Source: an uncultured Eubacteriales bacterium (GTDB taxonomy: Bacteria; Bacillota; Clostridia; Oscillospirales; Acutalibacteraceae). Taken from it: a stretch of DNA of 5,782 nucleotides. Position numbers and translations under genes: made by a program. Of this stretch, positions 1-5,413 are shown one piece after another; position 1 is the first letter of the stretch; each line of letters starts with the position of its first letter. Under the pieces are notes generated by a model, which was not told where the DNA came from, made no database searches, and saw only the letters and a list, made by a program, of their open reading frames with translations. The DNA lies in the NCBI GenBank assembly GCA_900319255.1, contig ONNU01000216.1, positions 1-5,782 of the forward strand, read 5' to 3'.

Positions 1-2
1 AT

Positions 3-83
3 GGGGGAGTTCCAGAGCGGTCAAATGGGGCAGACTGTAAATCTGTTGCTTCGGCTTCGGTGGTTCGAATCCGCCCTCCCCCA
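3..83 (+). tRNA. tRNA-Tyr (anticodon GUA)
   Basis: This is a complete class II tRNA that can be folded by eye. The acceptor stem GGGGGAG (3-9) pairs perfectly with CTCCCCC (76-82), with discriminator A83. The D stem is CCA (12-14) with TGG (26-28). The anticodon stem is 30-34 with 42-46, and its loop CTGTAAA carries anticodon GTA at 37-39. A long variable arm spans 47-58 with a small GC-TTCG-GC hairpin, as expected for bacterial tRNA-Tyr. The T stem GGTGG (59-63) pairs with CCGCC (71-75) around the loop TTCGAAT. The CCA end is not encoded, so it must be added by CCA-adding enzyme. Its promoter lies outside the window, and it may be the last gene of a tRNA cluster because a terminator follows directly. 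Confidence 0.97.
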
Positions 84-123
84 GAAAAAGAAACATCCGT
101 CAAACGACGGATGTTTCTTTTTC
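84..123 (+). terminator. Intrinsic terminator of the tRNA-Tyr unit
   Basis: A perfect 18-bp inverted repeat (84-101 with 106-123) encloses a 4-base AAAC loop. The core ATCCGTC/GACGGAT is GC-containing, and the outer arms are A-rich on the left and T-rich on the right, so the T-tract is part of the stem. It begins at the base after the tRNA discriminator. The symmetry means it could also stop minus-strand transcription, although the minus-strand genes already have a terminator at 354-392. Confidence 0.93.
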
Positions 124-136
124 TGTATTATTCACT

Positions 137-157
137 ATTATTTATTATTTATTATTT
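137..157. repeat. AT-only heptanucleotide repeat, 3 exact units
   Basis: Three exact copies of ATTATTT (137-143, 144-150, 151-157) are followed by a partial ATT. The tract lies just after the tRNA terminator, between two converging transcription units. It is a likely slippage-prone spacer, and nothing ties it to a function. Confidence 0.8.
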
Positions 158-160
158 ATT

Positions 161-353
161 CTTTAACTGACCCACCCCCAAACGAAATATGCGAAGGGCT
201 TAACCTATAATAGATTCTTTATCGTCAGCCCCGACACTAAATCAAATAGATTTACATCCCCTGTACAAAACCGAAACACAGCCATTTGCATCATAGCGGA
301 GCTGTTTTATTGTCCACTATACAAAAAATCATTTCCAACCGATCAAGCCCATT
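161..353. other. Non-coding spacer between converging units
   Basis: I find no gene here: no reading frame has a ribosome binding site and no tRNA-like fold is present. The only structure noticed is a weak 6-bp inverted repeat, TAAATC (238-243) with GATTTA (249-254). The region sits between the tRNA terminator and the terminator of the minus-strand genes, so it is probably little transcribed. Confidence 0.6.
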
Positions 354-392
354 AAAAAAGGGACTGCCCGCTGCAACGCTAAAGGCAGTCCC
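354..392 (-). terminator. Intrinsic terminator of the minus-strand tcdA unit
   Basis: Read on the minus strand, a perfect 9-bp stem GGGACTGCC (392-384) and GGCAGTCCC (368-360) encloses a 15-base loop and is followed by six T (359-354). It lies about 40 bases beyond the tcdA stop codon, the expected place for the end of that transcript. Confidence 0.9.
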
Positions 393-434
393 CGTATTTA
401 TTAAACTGCAAAATTCCTATATCAGCATAATTTT

Positions 435-1160
435 TCATACTCCCGTAAGATCCCTTATGACCTCACCCGCAATAATCAGCCCCGCAACAGATGGAACAAA
501 AGCTGCCGAACCCGGTATTGCTCTGCGCTTTGAAGCCGCCCCGTCCTCTTCCTGAGAAGCAGCGAAAGACGGCTTTATTGGCTGTTCCTTAGAATAAACG
601 ACCTTAAGCTTTTTTATGCCGCGCTTTCTGCACTGCTCGCGCATTACACGGGCAAGCGGGCAAACCGATGTTTTGTAAATATCAGCGACCTCAAAAGCAG
701 AAGCGTCAAGCTTGTTTCCTGCGCCCATTGAGCATATGATGGGAACGCCCGCAGCTTTTGCGCATTCCACAAGAGCAAGCTTCCCGGAAACGGTGTCGAT
801 AGCGTCGATAACATAATCGAATTGAGTGAAATCAAACTGATCCTTTGTTTCCGGCAGGAAAAATGTATTGTATTTATTTACAACGCAGTCAGGATTGATA
901 TCATGTATACGCATTTCGGCAGCGTCTACCTTGTACATTCCCACAGTGCTGTGAGTTGCGATAAGCTGTCTGTTCAGGTTGCTCATAGCTACTGTGTCGT
1001 TGTCTATGATATCGACGGTTCCGACGCCGCTTCTTACAAGGGCTTCAAGCGCATGTCCTCCGACACCGCCTATACCGAATACCGCAACTCTTGCTTTGCT
1101 GAGCCGGTTCATTGCCTCTGCGCCGAGAAGCATTTCGGTTCTGATAAATTGTTCTGACAT
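435..1160 (-). CDS. tcdA: tRNA threonylcarbamoyladenosine dehydratase TcdA
   Basis: This is a ThiF/E1-like adenylating enzyme of 241 residues. In this family TcdA (CsdL/YgdL) uses ATP to dehydrate and cyclise t6A37 to ct6A in tRNAs that read ANN codons; it is cytoplasmic. The sequence shows the nucleotide-binding loop GIGGVGG (29-35), the acidic pair D53/D55, the NLNRQ motif (61-65), YVIDAIDT (116-123), SMGAGNKLD (144-152), and the family tail PLARVMR (168-174) and PGSAAFVPSVAGL (216-228). The length fits Firmicutes members. I chose the ATG at 1160 over an upstream in-frame GTG at 1169, because GGAG lies 8 bases before the ATG but directly abuts the GTG. It lies 92 bases downstream of the zinc-ribbon membrane gene on the same strand, with no clear terminator or strong promoter between, so co-transcription is likely. 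A terminator follows at 354-392. Confidence 0.95.
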   Translation of the reverse strand: MSEQFIRTEMLLGAEAMNRLSKARVAVFGIGGVGGHALEALVRSGVGTVDIIDNDTVAMSNLNRQLIATHSTVGMYKVDAAEMRIHDINPDCVVNKYNTFFLPETKDQFDFTQFDYVIDAIDTVSGKLALVECAKAAGVPIICSMGAGNKLDASAFEVADIYKTSVCPLARVMREQCRKRGIKKLKVVYSKEQPIKPSFAASQEEDGAASKRRAIPGSAAFVPSVAGLIIAGEVIRDLTGV

Positions 1161-1252
1161 TGAGATCACTCCATGAATGAAAAGTAAAGCTTTGTAAATT
1201 TTTTTCTGCTAATATGTATCCGGTTCACGCCGTTATCATTGCCGAGGTTGTT
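1161..1252 (-). other. Spacer between membrane protein gene and tcdA
   Basis: No terminator with a T-tract is visible in the minus-strand sense, and no -35/-10 pair of the quality seen elsewhere in this window. A TATTAG-like hexamer near 1208-1213 has no matching -35. The ribosome binding site GGAG for tcdA lies at its tcdA-proximal end. Read-through from the upstream gene is the simplest reading. Confidence 0.45.
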
Positions 1253-2434
1253 TCAGTTTTTGACAATAACATTAATGATCTTGTTTTTGCAGAACTGGCA
1301 GACGTAGTTTTCGTCAACTGCGCCCACGATGGGAGCGCTGCAGGTGGGGCATTTATCCTTGACGATCCTTCTTGCAACGGCAATAGTCAGAGCGCCGTTA
1401 TGCTTTTCAATAGAGCAGTTCCGCATATATCTTACCTGGAGCACCTTGCGCATTCTTTTGATGGTACTCAGGGGGCTTCTTACGGAAAACCTCCGGTCTG
1501 TGATATCAATATAGGGAGAGGATGCAAACACCAGTTTTTTTGCAAAGTCATCAGCGATAATAAGAAGTCTTACTCTGTTGAAGGTCAGCACCAGTATCGG
1601 GATAAGCATTCCCACAAAGAAGCCTACCCAGATCATTGTATTTTTCATATCCTTCTGTATTAGCTCAAAGGAGTAATAGCTTGTACCTGACATAAGCTGA
1701 TCTCTGAGGTAATCTGTATTATTTATTTTTCCTGAATAGTCGATCAGCATACAGATAAGCATAAAAATAAGACAGAGTACGATAGTAAAGGCTATTATAT
1801 ACGCAAAGAATTTTGCTCTGAAGCTCGGGCAGATGTATGCGGTTTTATCCCAGCTGCCCTTTGAAAATTCATTGCTGATGCTGTAGACCTTTTTATCTGA
1901 AATGACAGTAGCGAAAACATCGGGGGTCTTACAATAGGGGCAGTAGCCTGTATGGTACTGCATCTTGTCGATAACGGCGCCGCAGTTCCGGCAGCTGCAG
2001 CTTATTCTTTTGCTGTACGGTTCTATATATTCGCCGGTCTCGTCCTTATTGAAGCTGTAATTTTTCATATAGATAAAACGGAAAAGATACAGTTCAAAAT
2101 AAACGTAGTTACGGGAAAGCCCCGATACCTCTGCAATCTCATTATAGGTGATCTTATTATAGAGTATGCCTTCAAAATAGGTCGAATAGAAGCCGGCTCT
2201 TTTGATAGCGTTATTTGATAGTGCTGCGACAATGAAAAGCGCCAGACTCAGAACGATAAGTCCCAGAGATCCCGGTGTCGATCTTGCATTATATACAGTA
2301 TTCCAGTCACCCCAGTAATAAGCGCTGAGGGAGCTGATATCTGCCATTCCGATAAACATGAAGACAAGACCCGCAAGCAGAAAAATTATATTTTTGATTT
2401 TCAGAATTAAGATCCATGTTTTTTTCAGATACAT
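1253..2434 (-). CDS. Four-helix membrane protein with two cytoplasmic zinc ribbons, unknown function
   Basis: I do not recognise this 393-residue protein. Four hydrophobic segments are visible at about 15-32, 56-73, 207-231 and 266-284. The basic start (KK, KIK) suggests both ends face the cytoplasm. Residues 74-206 form a cytoplasmic domain with a helix-turn-helix-like stretch (about 96-110, ITYNEIAEVSGLSRN) and a zinc ribbon, C148xxC151 and C165xxC168. Residues 285-393 form a second cytoplasmic domain ending in a ribbon, C362xxC365 and C379xxC382. The halves look like a duplication: both have two helices, then about 50 residues to YMKN (122) or YMRN (335), then 26-27 residues to the first cysteine, with identical cysteine spacing. 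The ATG at 2434 has GGAG 8 bases upstream and a strong promoter at 2503-2531. A sensor or membrane adaptor role is only a guess. It is probably co-transcribed with tcdA. Confidence 0.85.
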   Translation of the reverse strand: MYLKKTWILILKIKNIIFLLAGLVFMFIGMADISSLSAYYWGDWNTVYNARSTPGSLGLIVLSLALFIVAALSNNAIKRAGFYSTYFEGILYNKITYNEIAEVSGLSRNYVYFELYLFRFIYMKNYSFNKDETGEYIEPYSKRISCSCRNCGAVIDKMQYHTGYCPYCKTPDVFATVISDKKVYSISNEFSKGSWDKTAYICPSFRAKFFAYIIAFTIVLCLIFMLICMLIDYSGKINNTDYLRDQLMSGTSYYSFELIQKDMKNTMIWVGFFVGMLIPILVLTFNRVRLLIIADDFAKKLVFASSPYIDITDRRFSVRSPLSTIKRMRKVLQVRYMRNCSIEKHNGALTIAVARRIVKDKCPTCSAPIVGAVDENYVCQFCKNKIINVIVKN

Positions 2435-2502
2435 AAACGCCTCTCCTTTTTAGTCTGTAACCGCATCCGATTATTCTAAGAAAGCAGAATCACTTTTTAT
2501 TT

Positions 2503-2531
2503 ATTGTATTATATTTACCACTTGTTGTCAA
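2503..2531 (-). promoter_or_regulatory. Sigma-A-type promoter of the zinc-ribbon membrane gene
   Basis: Read on the minus strand, a consensus -35 TTGACA (2531-2526) is followed after 17 bases by TACAAT (2508-2503). The expected start is about 60 bases upstream of the ATG at 2434. The -35 lies only 4 bases from the edge of the tandem repeat that starts at 2536, so the repeat forms the DNA just upstream of this promoter. Confidence 0.82.
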
Positions 2532-2535
2532 CCTC

Positions 2536-2693
2536 CTCCAGCGCCGGCCGGCGTGCCGCCGGTGTCAAGATCGCGGGGGCAGGTCTTACAATGCTTTACT
2601 TTCGCTCCCGCGTGTTATAGTTCGATTGTAAAGGGAAAGCGGAATTATCCTCAGCCGGAATATACGAAAACTCCCAGAAATATTTTACACGAA
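2536..2693. repeat. Tandem intergenic element, copy A (about 158 bases)
   Basis: This is the first of two head-to-tail copies of a GC-rich element. Both begin CTCCAGCGCCGGC and end TTTTACACGAA. The best conserved core runs from TCGCGGGGGCAGGTCT (2571) to CGTGTTATA (2611-2619) and differs from copy B by about four substitutions and a 2-base gap. It contains a stem of CGCGGG (2572-2577) with CCCGCG (2607-2612). The last 40 or so bases are more diverged. No transposase and no target-site duplication are evident, so it may be a non-autonomous or REP-like repeat. This is inferred from the two copies alone. Confidence 0.85.
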
Positions 2694-2862
2694 CTCCAGC
2701 GCCGGCGTGCCGGCAGCGTCGACGCTGCACCCAAAATCGCGGGGGCAGGTCTGACGATGCGTTGCTTTCGCCCCCCCGCGTGTTATACTTGGATGGTAGG
2801 GGGGAATGAATATTTTCTCAGTCCGGCTTCAAAGCAAAGTCCCATAATTATTTTACACGAAC
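2694..2862. repeat. Tandem intergenic element, copy B (about 169 bases)
   Basis: This second copy directly abuts copy A. The core hairpin is stronger here: CGCGGGGG (2738-2745) with CCCCCGCG (2773-2780). It is longer than copy A mainly because of a palindromic insertion near its left end (2713-2728). It ends with the same TTTTACACGAA (2852-2862). Because the copies keep the stem while changing bases around it, the hairpin rather than a protein may be the conserved element. Confidence 0.85.
2713..2728. repeat. 16-base perfect palindrome GCAGCGTCGACGCTGC
   Basis: The sequence is a perfect two-fold palindrome with no spacer, centred between 2720 and 2721. It has no counterpart in copy A. It sits just after another near-palindrome, GCCGGCGTGCCGGC. 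It could be a dimeric protein site or a cruciform-type extension of the element, and I have no evidence for either. Confidence 0.7.
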
Positions 2863-2966
2863 GGCAGGCGGCTGAGGTTGACAAAGCTCAAAGCTTAAAG
2901 TTCCAAGCTGCTTGTTGCTGCGGCTATATCCGGCAGATAGCATTATGGGTGGGGAAGGAGACGGGA

Positions 2967-3098
2967 GTGAAAAATCAAAGCGTCTGTTTTTTTTATTCCG
3001 AACAAGGCTGCGCTGTTTTATATTTCGTCTTATTGATATTTATGATATTTCCCGGAATTATCCCTGCGGAGCTTATGAGGCGTGAAAAAACGATATAA
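2967..3098 (+). CDS. Possible 43-residue single-helix membrane peptide
   Basis: This candidate small gene uses GTG at 2967, with GGAG at 2957-2960 six bases upstream, and runs to TAA at 3096-3098. Residues about 15-34 are strongly hydrophobic (CAVLYFVLLIFMIFPGIIPA), followed by a charged tail ELMRREKTI, the pattern of a single-pass membrane peptide. The frame stays open far upstream through the repeat, but that upstream part has no ribosome site and looks like repeat-derived chance reading. A TTGACA at 2878-2883 has no -10 at the right distance, so I see no clear promoter. It lies ahead of the pgi promoter and could be chance. I do not recognise a family. Confidence 0.3.
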   Translation: MKNQSVCFFYSEQGCAVLYFVLLIFMIFPGIIPAELMRREKTI

Positions 3099-3131
3099 TT
3101 AACAAAAAACAGAAAAAAGTTACAATATTCC

Positions 3132-3160
3132 TTGCAAAATGAACTCGGATATAGTAAAAT
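3132..3160 (+). promoter_or_regulatory. Likely pgi promoter
   Basis: TTGCAA (3132-3137) is followed after exactly 17 bases by TAAAAT (3155-3160). The expected start near 3167 gives a leader of about 107 bases before the pgi ATG. A small inverted repeat TATCA/TGATA (around 3175-3195) lies in that leader. I do not recognise a riboswitch fold in it. Confidence 0.7.
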
Positions 3161-3258
3161 AAGAACAGTAATTATCATATTGGCAATGCTGATATGTTTA
3201 TTCTGAAATTTGCAGAGTGACTCGTTCTGTTTTCAACGCCGGTCTGCAATCTTATTTC

Positions 3259-3265
3259 AAGGAGG
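3259..3265 (+). promoter_or_regulatory. Ribosome binding site that sets the pgi start
   Basis: AAGGAGG lies 8 bases before ATG 3274. The same frame is open back to an ATG at 3217, which would add 19 residues. That upstream start has no ribosome site, and the extra residues do not look like Pgi, so 3274 is the supported start. Confidence 0.92.
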
Positions 3266-3273
3266 AAAAGTTT

Positions 3274-4596
3274 ATGTCCGTTACATTAAGTGATAAGCAT
3301 CTCAAGGAATTTATCAATGAGGAGGAATACACTGCCATTGCGCCTCAGATCGCTGCTGCGCATGATCTGCTTCATTCAAAGACAGGTCTTGGCAATGATT
3401 TTACCGGTTGGGTAGATCTTCCCGTTGATTATGACAAGGAAGAGTTTGACAGGATAAAGAAGGCTGCTGAAAAAGTAAAGGGCAATTCTGATGTTTTTGT
3501 TGTTATCGGAATCGGCGGTTCTTATCTCGGCGCAAGAGCTGCGATCGAGTTCCTCAAGTCCCCGAATTACAACGCTCTCAAAAAGGATACTCCCGATATC
3601 TATTTCACAGGTAATTCTATCAGCTCAACAGCTCTTTCCGAGCTTCTGCAGATCTGTGAGGGAAGAGATATCTCTATCAATATGATCTCCAAGTCAGGTA
3701 CTACGACTGAGCCGGCTATCGCTTTCAGAGTTTTCAGAGAGCTTCTTGAAAAGAAATACGGCAAGGAAGGCGCTAAGGAAAGGATCTTCTGCACAACTGA
3801 TAAGGCTAAGGGTACACTCAAGCAGCTCGCTGACCGTGAGGGCTATGAGACCTTTGTTGTTCCGGATGATGTAGGAGGACGTTTCAGTGTTCTTACAGCT
3901 GTTGGACTTCTTCCCATCGCTGTTGCAGGCGCAGATATCGACGCTCTTATGCAGGGCGCTGCAAAGGCTAAGGATGAGCTTATGAGCAAGGATCTTTCCG
4001 AGAATGACTGCTACAAGTATGCTGCTGTAAGAAATATCCTTTACAGAAAGGGCAAGAGCATCGAGCTTTTAGTAAGCTATGAGCCTTCCTTCACAATGAT
4101 GAGCGAATGGTGGAAGCAGCTTTACGGCGAGAGCGAGGGCAAGGATCAGAAGGGCTTGTTCCCGGCAAGCGTTGTATTCTCCACCGACCTTCATTCAATG
4201 GGTCAGTTCATTCAGGACGGCACAAGAACAATGTTTGAAACCGTCGTACAGATCGACAAGCCGAAATATGAAATCACACTGGGAACCGATCCTGAAAATG
4301 TTGACGGACTTAACTTCCTTGCAGGCAAGACTGTAGATTTCGTAAACAAGAAGGCATTCGAGGGAACCGTTCTTGCTCATACAGACGGCAAGGTTCCGAA
4401 TGTTGTACTCAGTATCGCAGATCAGAGCGAAGCAGAGCTTGGCTATCTTATCTACTTCTTTGAGAAGGCTTGCGCTATCAGCGGCTATACACTCGGCATC
4501 AATCCGTTCAATCAGCCCGGTGTTGAAAGCTACAAGAAGAATATGTTTGCTCTTCTGGGCAAGCCCGGCTATGAGGATCAGAAGGAAGCTCTTTAG
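3274..4596 (+). CDS. pgi: Glucose-6-phosphate isomerase
   Basis: The enzyme interconverts glucose 6-phosphate and fructose 6-phosphate in glycolysis and gluconeogenesis in the cytoplasm. The 440-residue product matches the short Firmicutes form (about 445-450 residues). The first SIS domain starts with [14 protein letters not shown] (77-90) and has [10 protein letters not shown] (139-148). The family signature [16 protein letters not shown] lies at 199-214. The second signature, [19 protein letters not shown], lies at 404-422. By alignment with known enzymes the catalytic residues are E286 in GESEGK, H307 in DLHSMGQF and K421 after GVESY; all are present. It has its own promoter (3132-3160) and a near-ideal ribosome site. 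A hairpin follows at 4627-4680, and the next gene starts from a separate promoter. Nothing suggests damage or transfer. Confidence 0.98.
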   Translation: MSVTLSDKHLKEFINEEEYTAIAPQIAAAHDLLHSKTGLGNDFTGWVDLPVDYDKEEFDRIKKAAEKVKGNSDVFVVIGIGGSYLGARAAIEFLKSPNYNALKKDTPDIYFTGNSISSTALSELLQICEGRDISINMISKSGTTTEPAIAFRVFRELLEKKYGKEGAKERIFCTTDKAKGTLKQLADREGYETFVVPDDVGGRFSVLTAVGLLPIAVAGADIDALMQGAAKAKDELMSKDLSENDCYKYAAVRNILYRKGKSIELLVSYEPSFTMMSEWWKQLYGESEGKDQKGLFPASVVFSTDLHSMGQFIQDGTRTMFETVVQIDKPKYEITLGTDPENVDGLNFLAGKTVDFVNKKAFEGTVLAHTDGKVPNVVLSIADQSEAELGYLIYFFEKACAISGYTLGINPFNQPGVESYKKNMFALLGKPGYEDQKEAL

Positions 4597-4626
4597 GCAA
4601 GACTTAAATAATTGATTAATATAAAA

Positions 4627-4680
4627 TGCCCTGCCGCAGCTGCATGATGACAGCTGTCGGAAAAGCGGCGCAGCAGGGCA
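4627..4680 (+). terminator. Branched hairpin after pgi, without a clear T-tract
   Basis: TGCCCTGC (4627-4634) pairs perfectly with GCAGGGCA (4673-4680). Inside it CGC (4635-4637) pairs with GCG (4668-4670), and AGCTG (4638-4642) with CAGCT (4651-4655). The stem is GC-rich and starts 30 bases after the pgi stop, but it is followed by GAATAAAATA rather than a run of T. It may be a weak or factor-assisted terminator, or a 3'-end stabilising structure. Confidence 0.5.
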
Positions 4681-4705
4681 GAATAAAATATATTTGGCAA
4701 AACGG

Positions 4706-4734
4706 TTGACAGTTAGTTAAATATAATATAAAAT
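4706..4734 (+). promoter_or_regulatory. Promoter of the P-loop protein gene
   Basis: A consensus -35 TTGACA (4706-4711) is followed after 17 bases by TAAAAT (4729-4734). A perfect TATAAT also occurs at 4722-4727, but at only 10 bases spacing. The expected leader is about 70 bases and contains a small CCGC/GCGG hairpin (4772-4783) just before the ribosome site AAGGAGG (4795-4801). Confidence 0.85.
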
Positions 4735-4809
4735 AGAGATAGCAGAAATGATTTTTTATGCAAAGGATAAACCGCTCCGGCGGCGATAACTTTCAAGGAG
4801 GCAAAAATT

Positions 4810-5226
4810 ATGGTTAAACTTATTGTCGGTAAAAAAGGTACAGGCAAAACAAAGAAGCTCATTTCTCTTGCAAACGATGCAGTAAAGGCATCAAACGGAA
4901 ATGTTGTAGTTATCGAGAAAGGCTCAAAGCTTACTTATGATGTAACTCATAAGGCTCGTCTTATTGACACAGAGCAGTATGCAGTAACCGGATATGAAGC
5001 ATTCTTCGGTTTCCTCAGCGGTCTGTGCGCTGGTAACTATGATGTAACTGACGTTCTGGTTGATTCGACCTTTAAGATCGGCGGACAGAATATGGATGAG
5101 TTCACTGCATTCATAGAGAAGATCAATATGCTTGCCGATAAAACTGATACACAGTTCACATTCCTTGTATCTGCCGATGAAAGTGAACTTCCCACCAGCA
5201 TTGCTGCTGTTTCTGAGAAGGTATGA
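4810..5226 (+). CDS. Small P-loop NTP-binding protein, unknown function
   Basis: This 138-residue protein begins at ATG 4810, 8 bases after AAGGAGG. It opens with a beta strand and a textbook Walker A motif, GKKGTGKT (7-14). A second strand, VVVIEKG, follows at 32-38, and a Walker B-like strand, DVLVDS, at 81-86. A strand-loop, FTFLVSADESELP (116-128), resembles the sensor strand of RecA-like folds. The usual catalytic Glu after the Walker B Asp is replaced by Ser (D85-S86), so it may bind rather than readily hydrolyse NTP. I recall similar short proteins in Clostridia labelled hypothetical or, doubtfully, PilT-like; no function is established. It has its own strong promoter and a terminator at 5256-5292, and sits between pgi and yceD. 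No signal peptide or membrane segment is visible. Confidence 0.88.
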   Translation: MVKLIVGKKGTGKTKKLISLANDAVKASNGNVVVIEKGSKLTYDVTHKARLIDTEQYAVTGYEAFFGFLSGLCAGNYDVTDVLVDSTFKIGGQNMDEFTAFIEKINMLADKTDTQFTFLVSADESELPTSIAAVSEKV

Positions 5227-5255
5227 TCATACGATAGATAATCAAAGCGATTACA

Positions 5256-5292
5256 TTATGAGGAGGCAGAAATGCTTCCTCATAAAATTTTT
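5256..5292 (+). terminator. Intrinsic terminator of the P-loop gene
   Basis: A 12-bp stem, TTATGAGGAGGC (5256-5267) with GCTTCCTCATAA (5274-5285) and one G-U pair, encloses a 6-base loop and is followed by AA and five T (5288-5292). It starts about 30 bases after the stop codon and ends 32 bases before the -35 of the yceD promoter, separating the two units. Confidence 0.88.
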
Positions 5293-5324
5293 GGAAAAAA
5301 TGCTGATTTTTTGCAAAAAAGTTA

Positions 5325-5353
5325 TTGACAAAAGAACCGTATGGAATTATAAT
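5325..5353 (+). promoter_or_regulatory. Perfect-consensus promoter of yceD
   Basis: TTGACA (5325-5330), exactly 17 bases, then TATAAT (5348-5353): both hexamers and the spacer match the housekeeping sigma factor consensus. The expected start near 5360 gives a leader of about 55 bases. Strong constitutive expression is expected, fitting a ribosome-related unit (yceD, and probably rpmF beyond the window). Confidence 0.92.
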
Positions 5354-5366
5354 AATGTATGGCGTG

Positions 5367-5393
5367 TTGATATCGGATTATATCCGGTATAAT
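5367..5393 (+). promoter_or_regulatory. Leader hairpin or weak second promoter before yceD
   Basis: A 7-bp stem, TATCGGA (5371-5377) with TCCGGTA (5383-5389) and one G-U pair, lies in the expected yceD leader. The same bases also contain TTGATA (5367-5372) and TATAAT (5388-5393) with a short 15-base spacer, which could be a second promoter. The two readings cannot be separated from sequence alone. Confidence 0.4.
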
Positions 5394-5413
5394 GATGTTG
5401 TCGGGGTGAGATC

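Noticed and set aside
1158..1169. GTG at 1169 as the tcdA start.
   Set aside because: GGAG directly abuts the GTG but is 8 bases from the ATG at 1160, and TcdA proteins typically begin close to MSEQF.
1..1169. A functional link between tRNA-Tyr and the neighbouring tRNA-modifying gene tcdA.
   Set aside because: TcdA acts on tRNAs reading ANN codons, while tRNA-Tyr reads UAY. The genes converge and are separated by two terminators, so the proximity is probably accidental.
2536..2862. The repeats as a CRISPR array or insertion sequence.
   Set aside because: There are only two long abutting copies without unique spacers, and no transposase or clear terminal inverted repeats.
2878..2906. TTGACA at 2878 as a promoter for the small peptide.
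   Set aside because: The position 17 bases downstream is TTCCAA, and the nearest TATATC is about 41 bases away.
2553..3098. A 181-codon open frame on the plus strand across both repeat copies, with internally similar segments.
   Set aside because: The internal similarity comes from the DNA repeat itself, there is no ribosome site at the first ATG, and the composition is odd. Only the last 43 codons have a plausible start site.
3167..3258. A riboswitch in the pgi leader.
   Set aside because: Only a short 5-bp inverted repeat is visible, and no known riboswitch core or terminator is recognised.
3217..3273. A 19-residue N-terminal extension of Pgi.
   Set aside because: It has no ribosome site, whereas AAGGAGG is ideally placed for ATG 3274, and the extension does not match the family.
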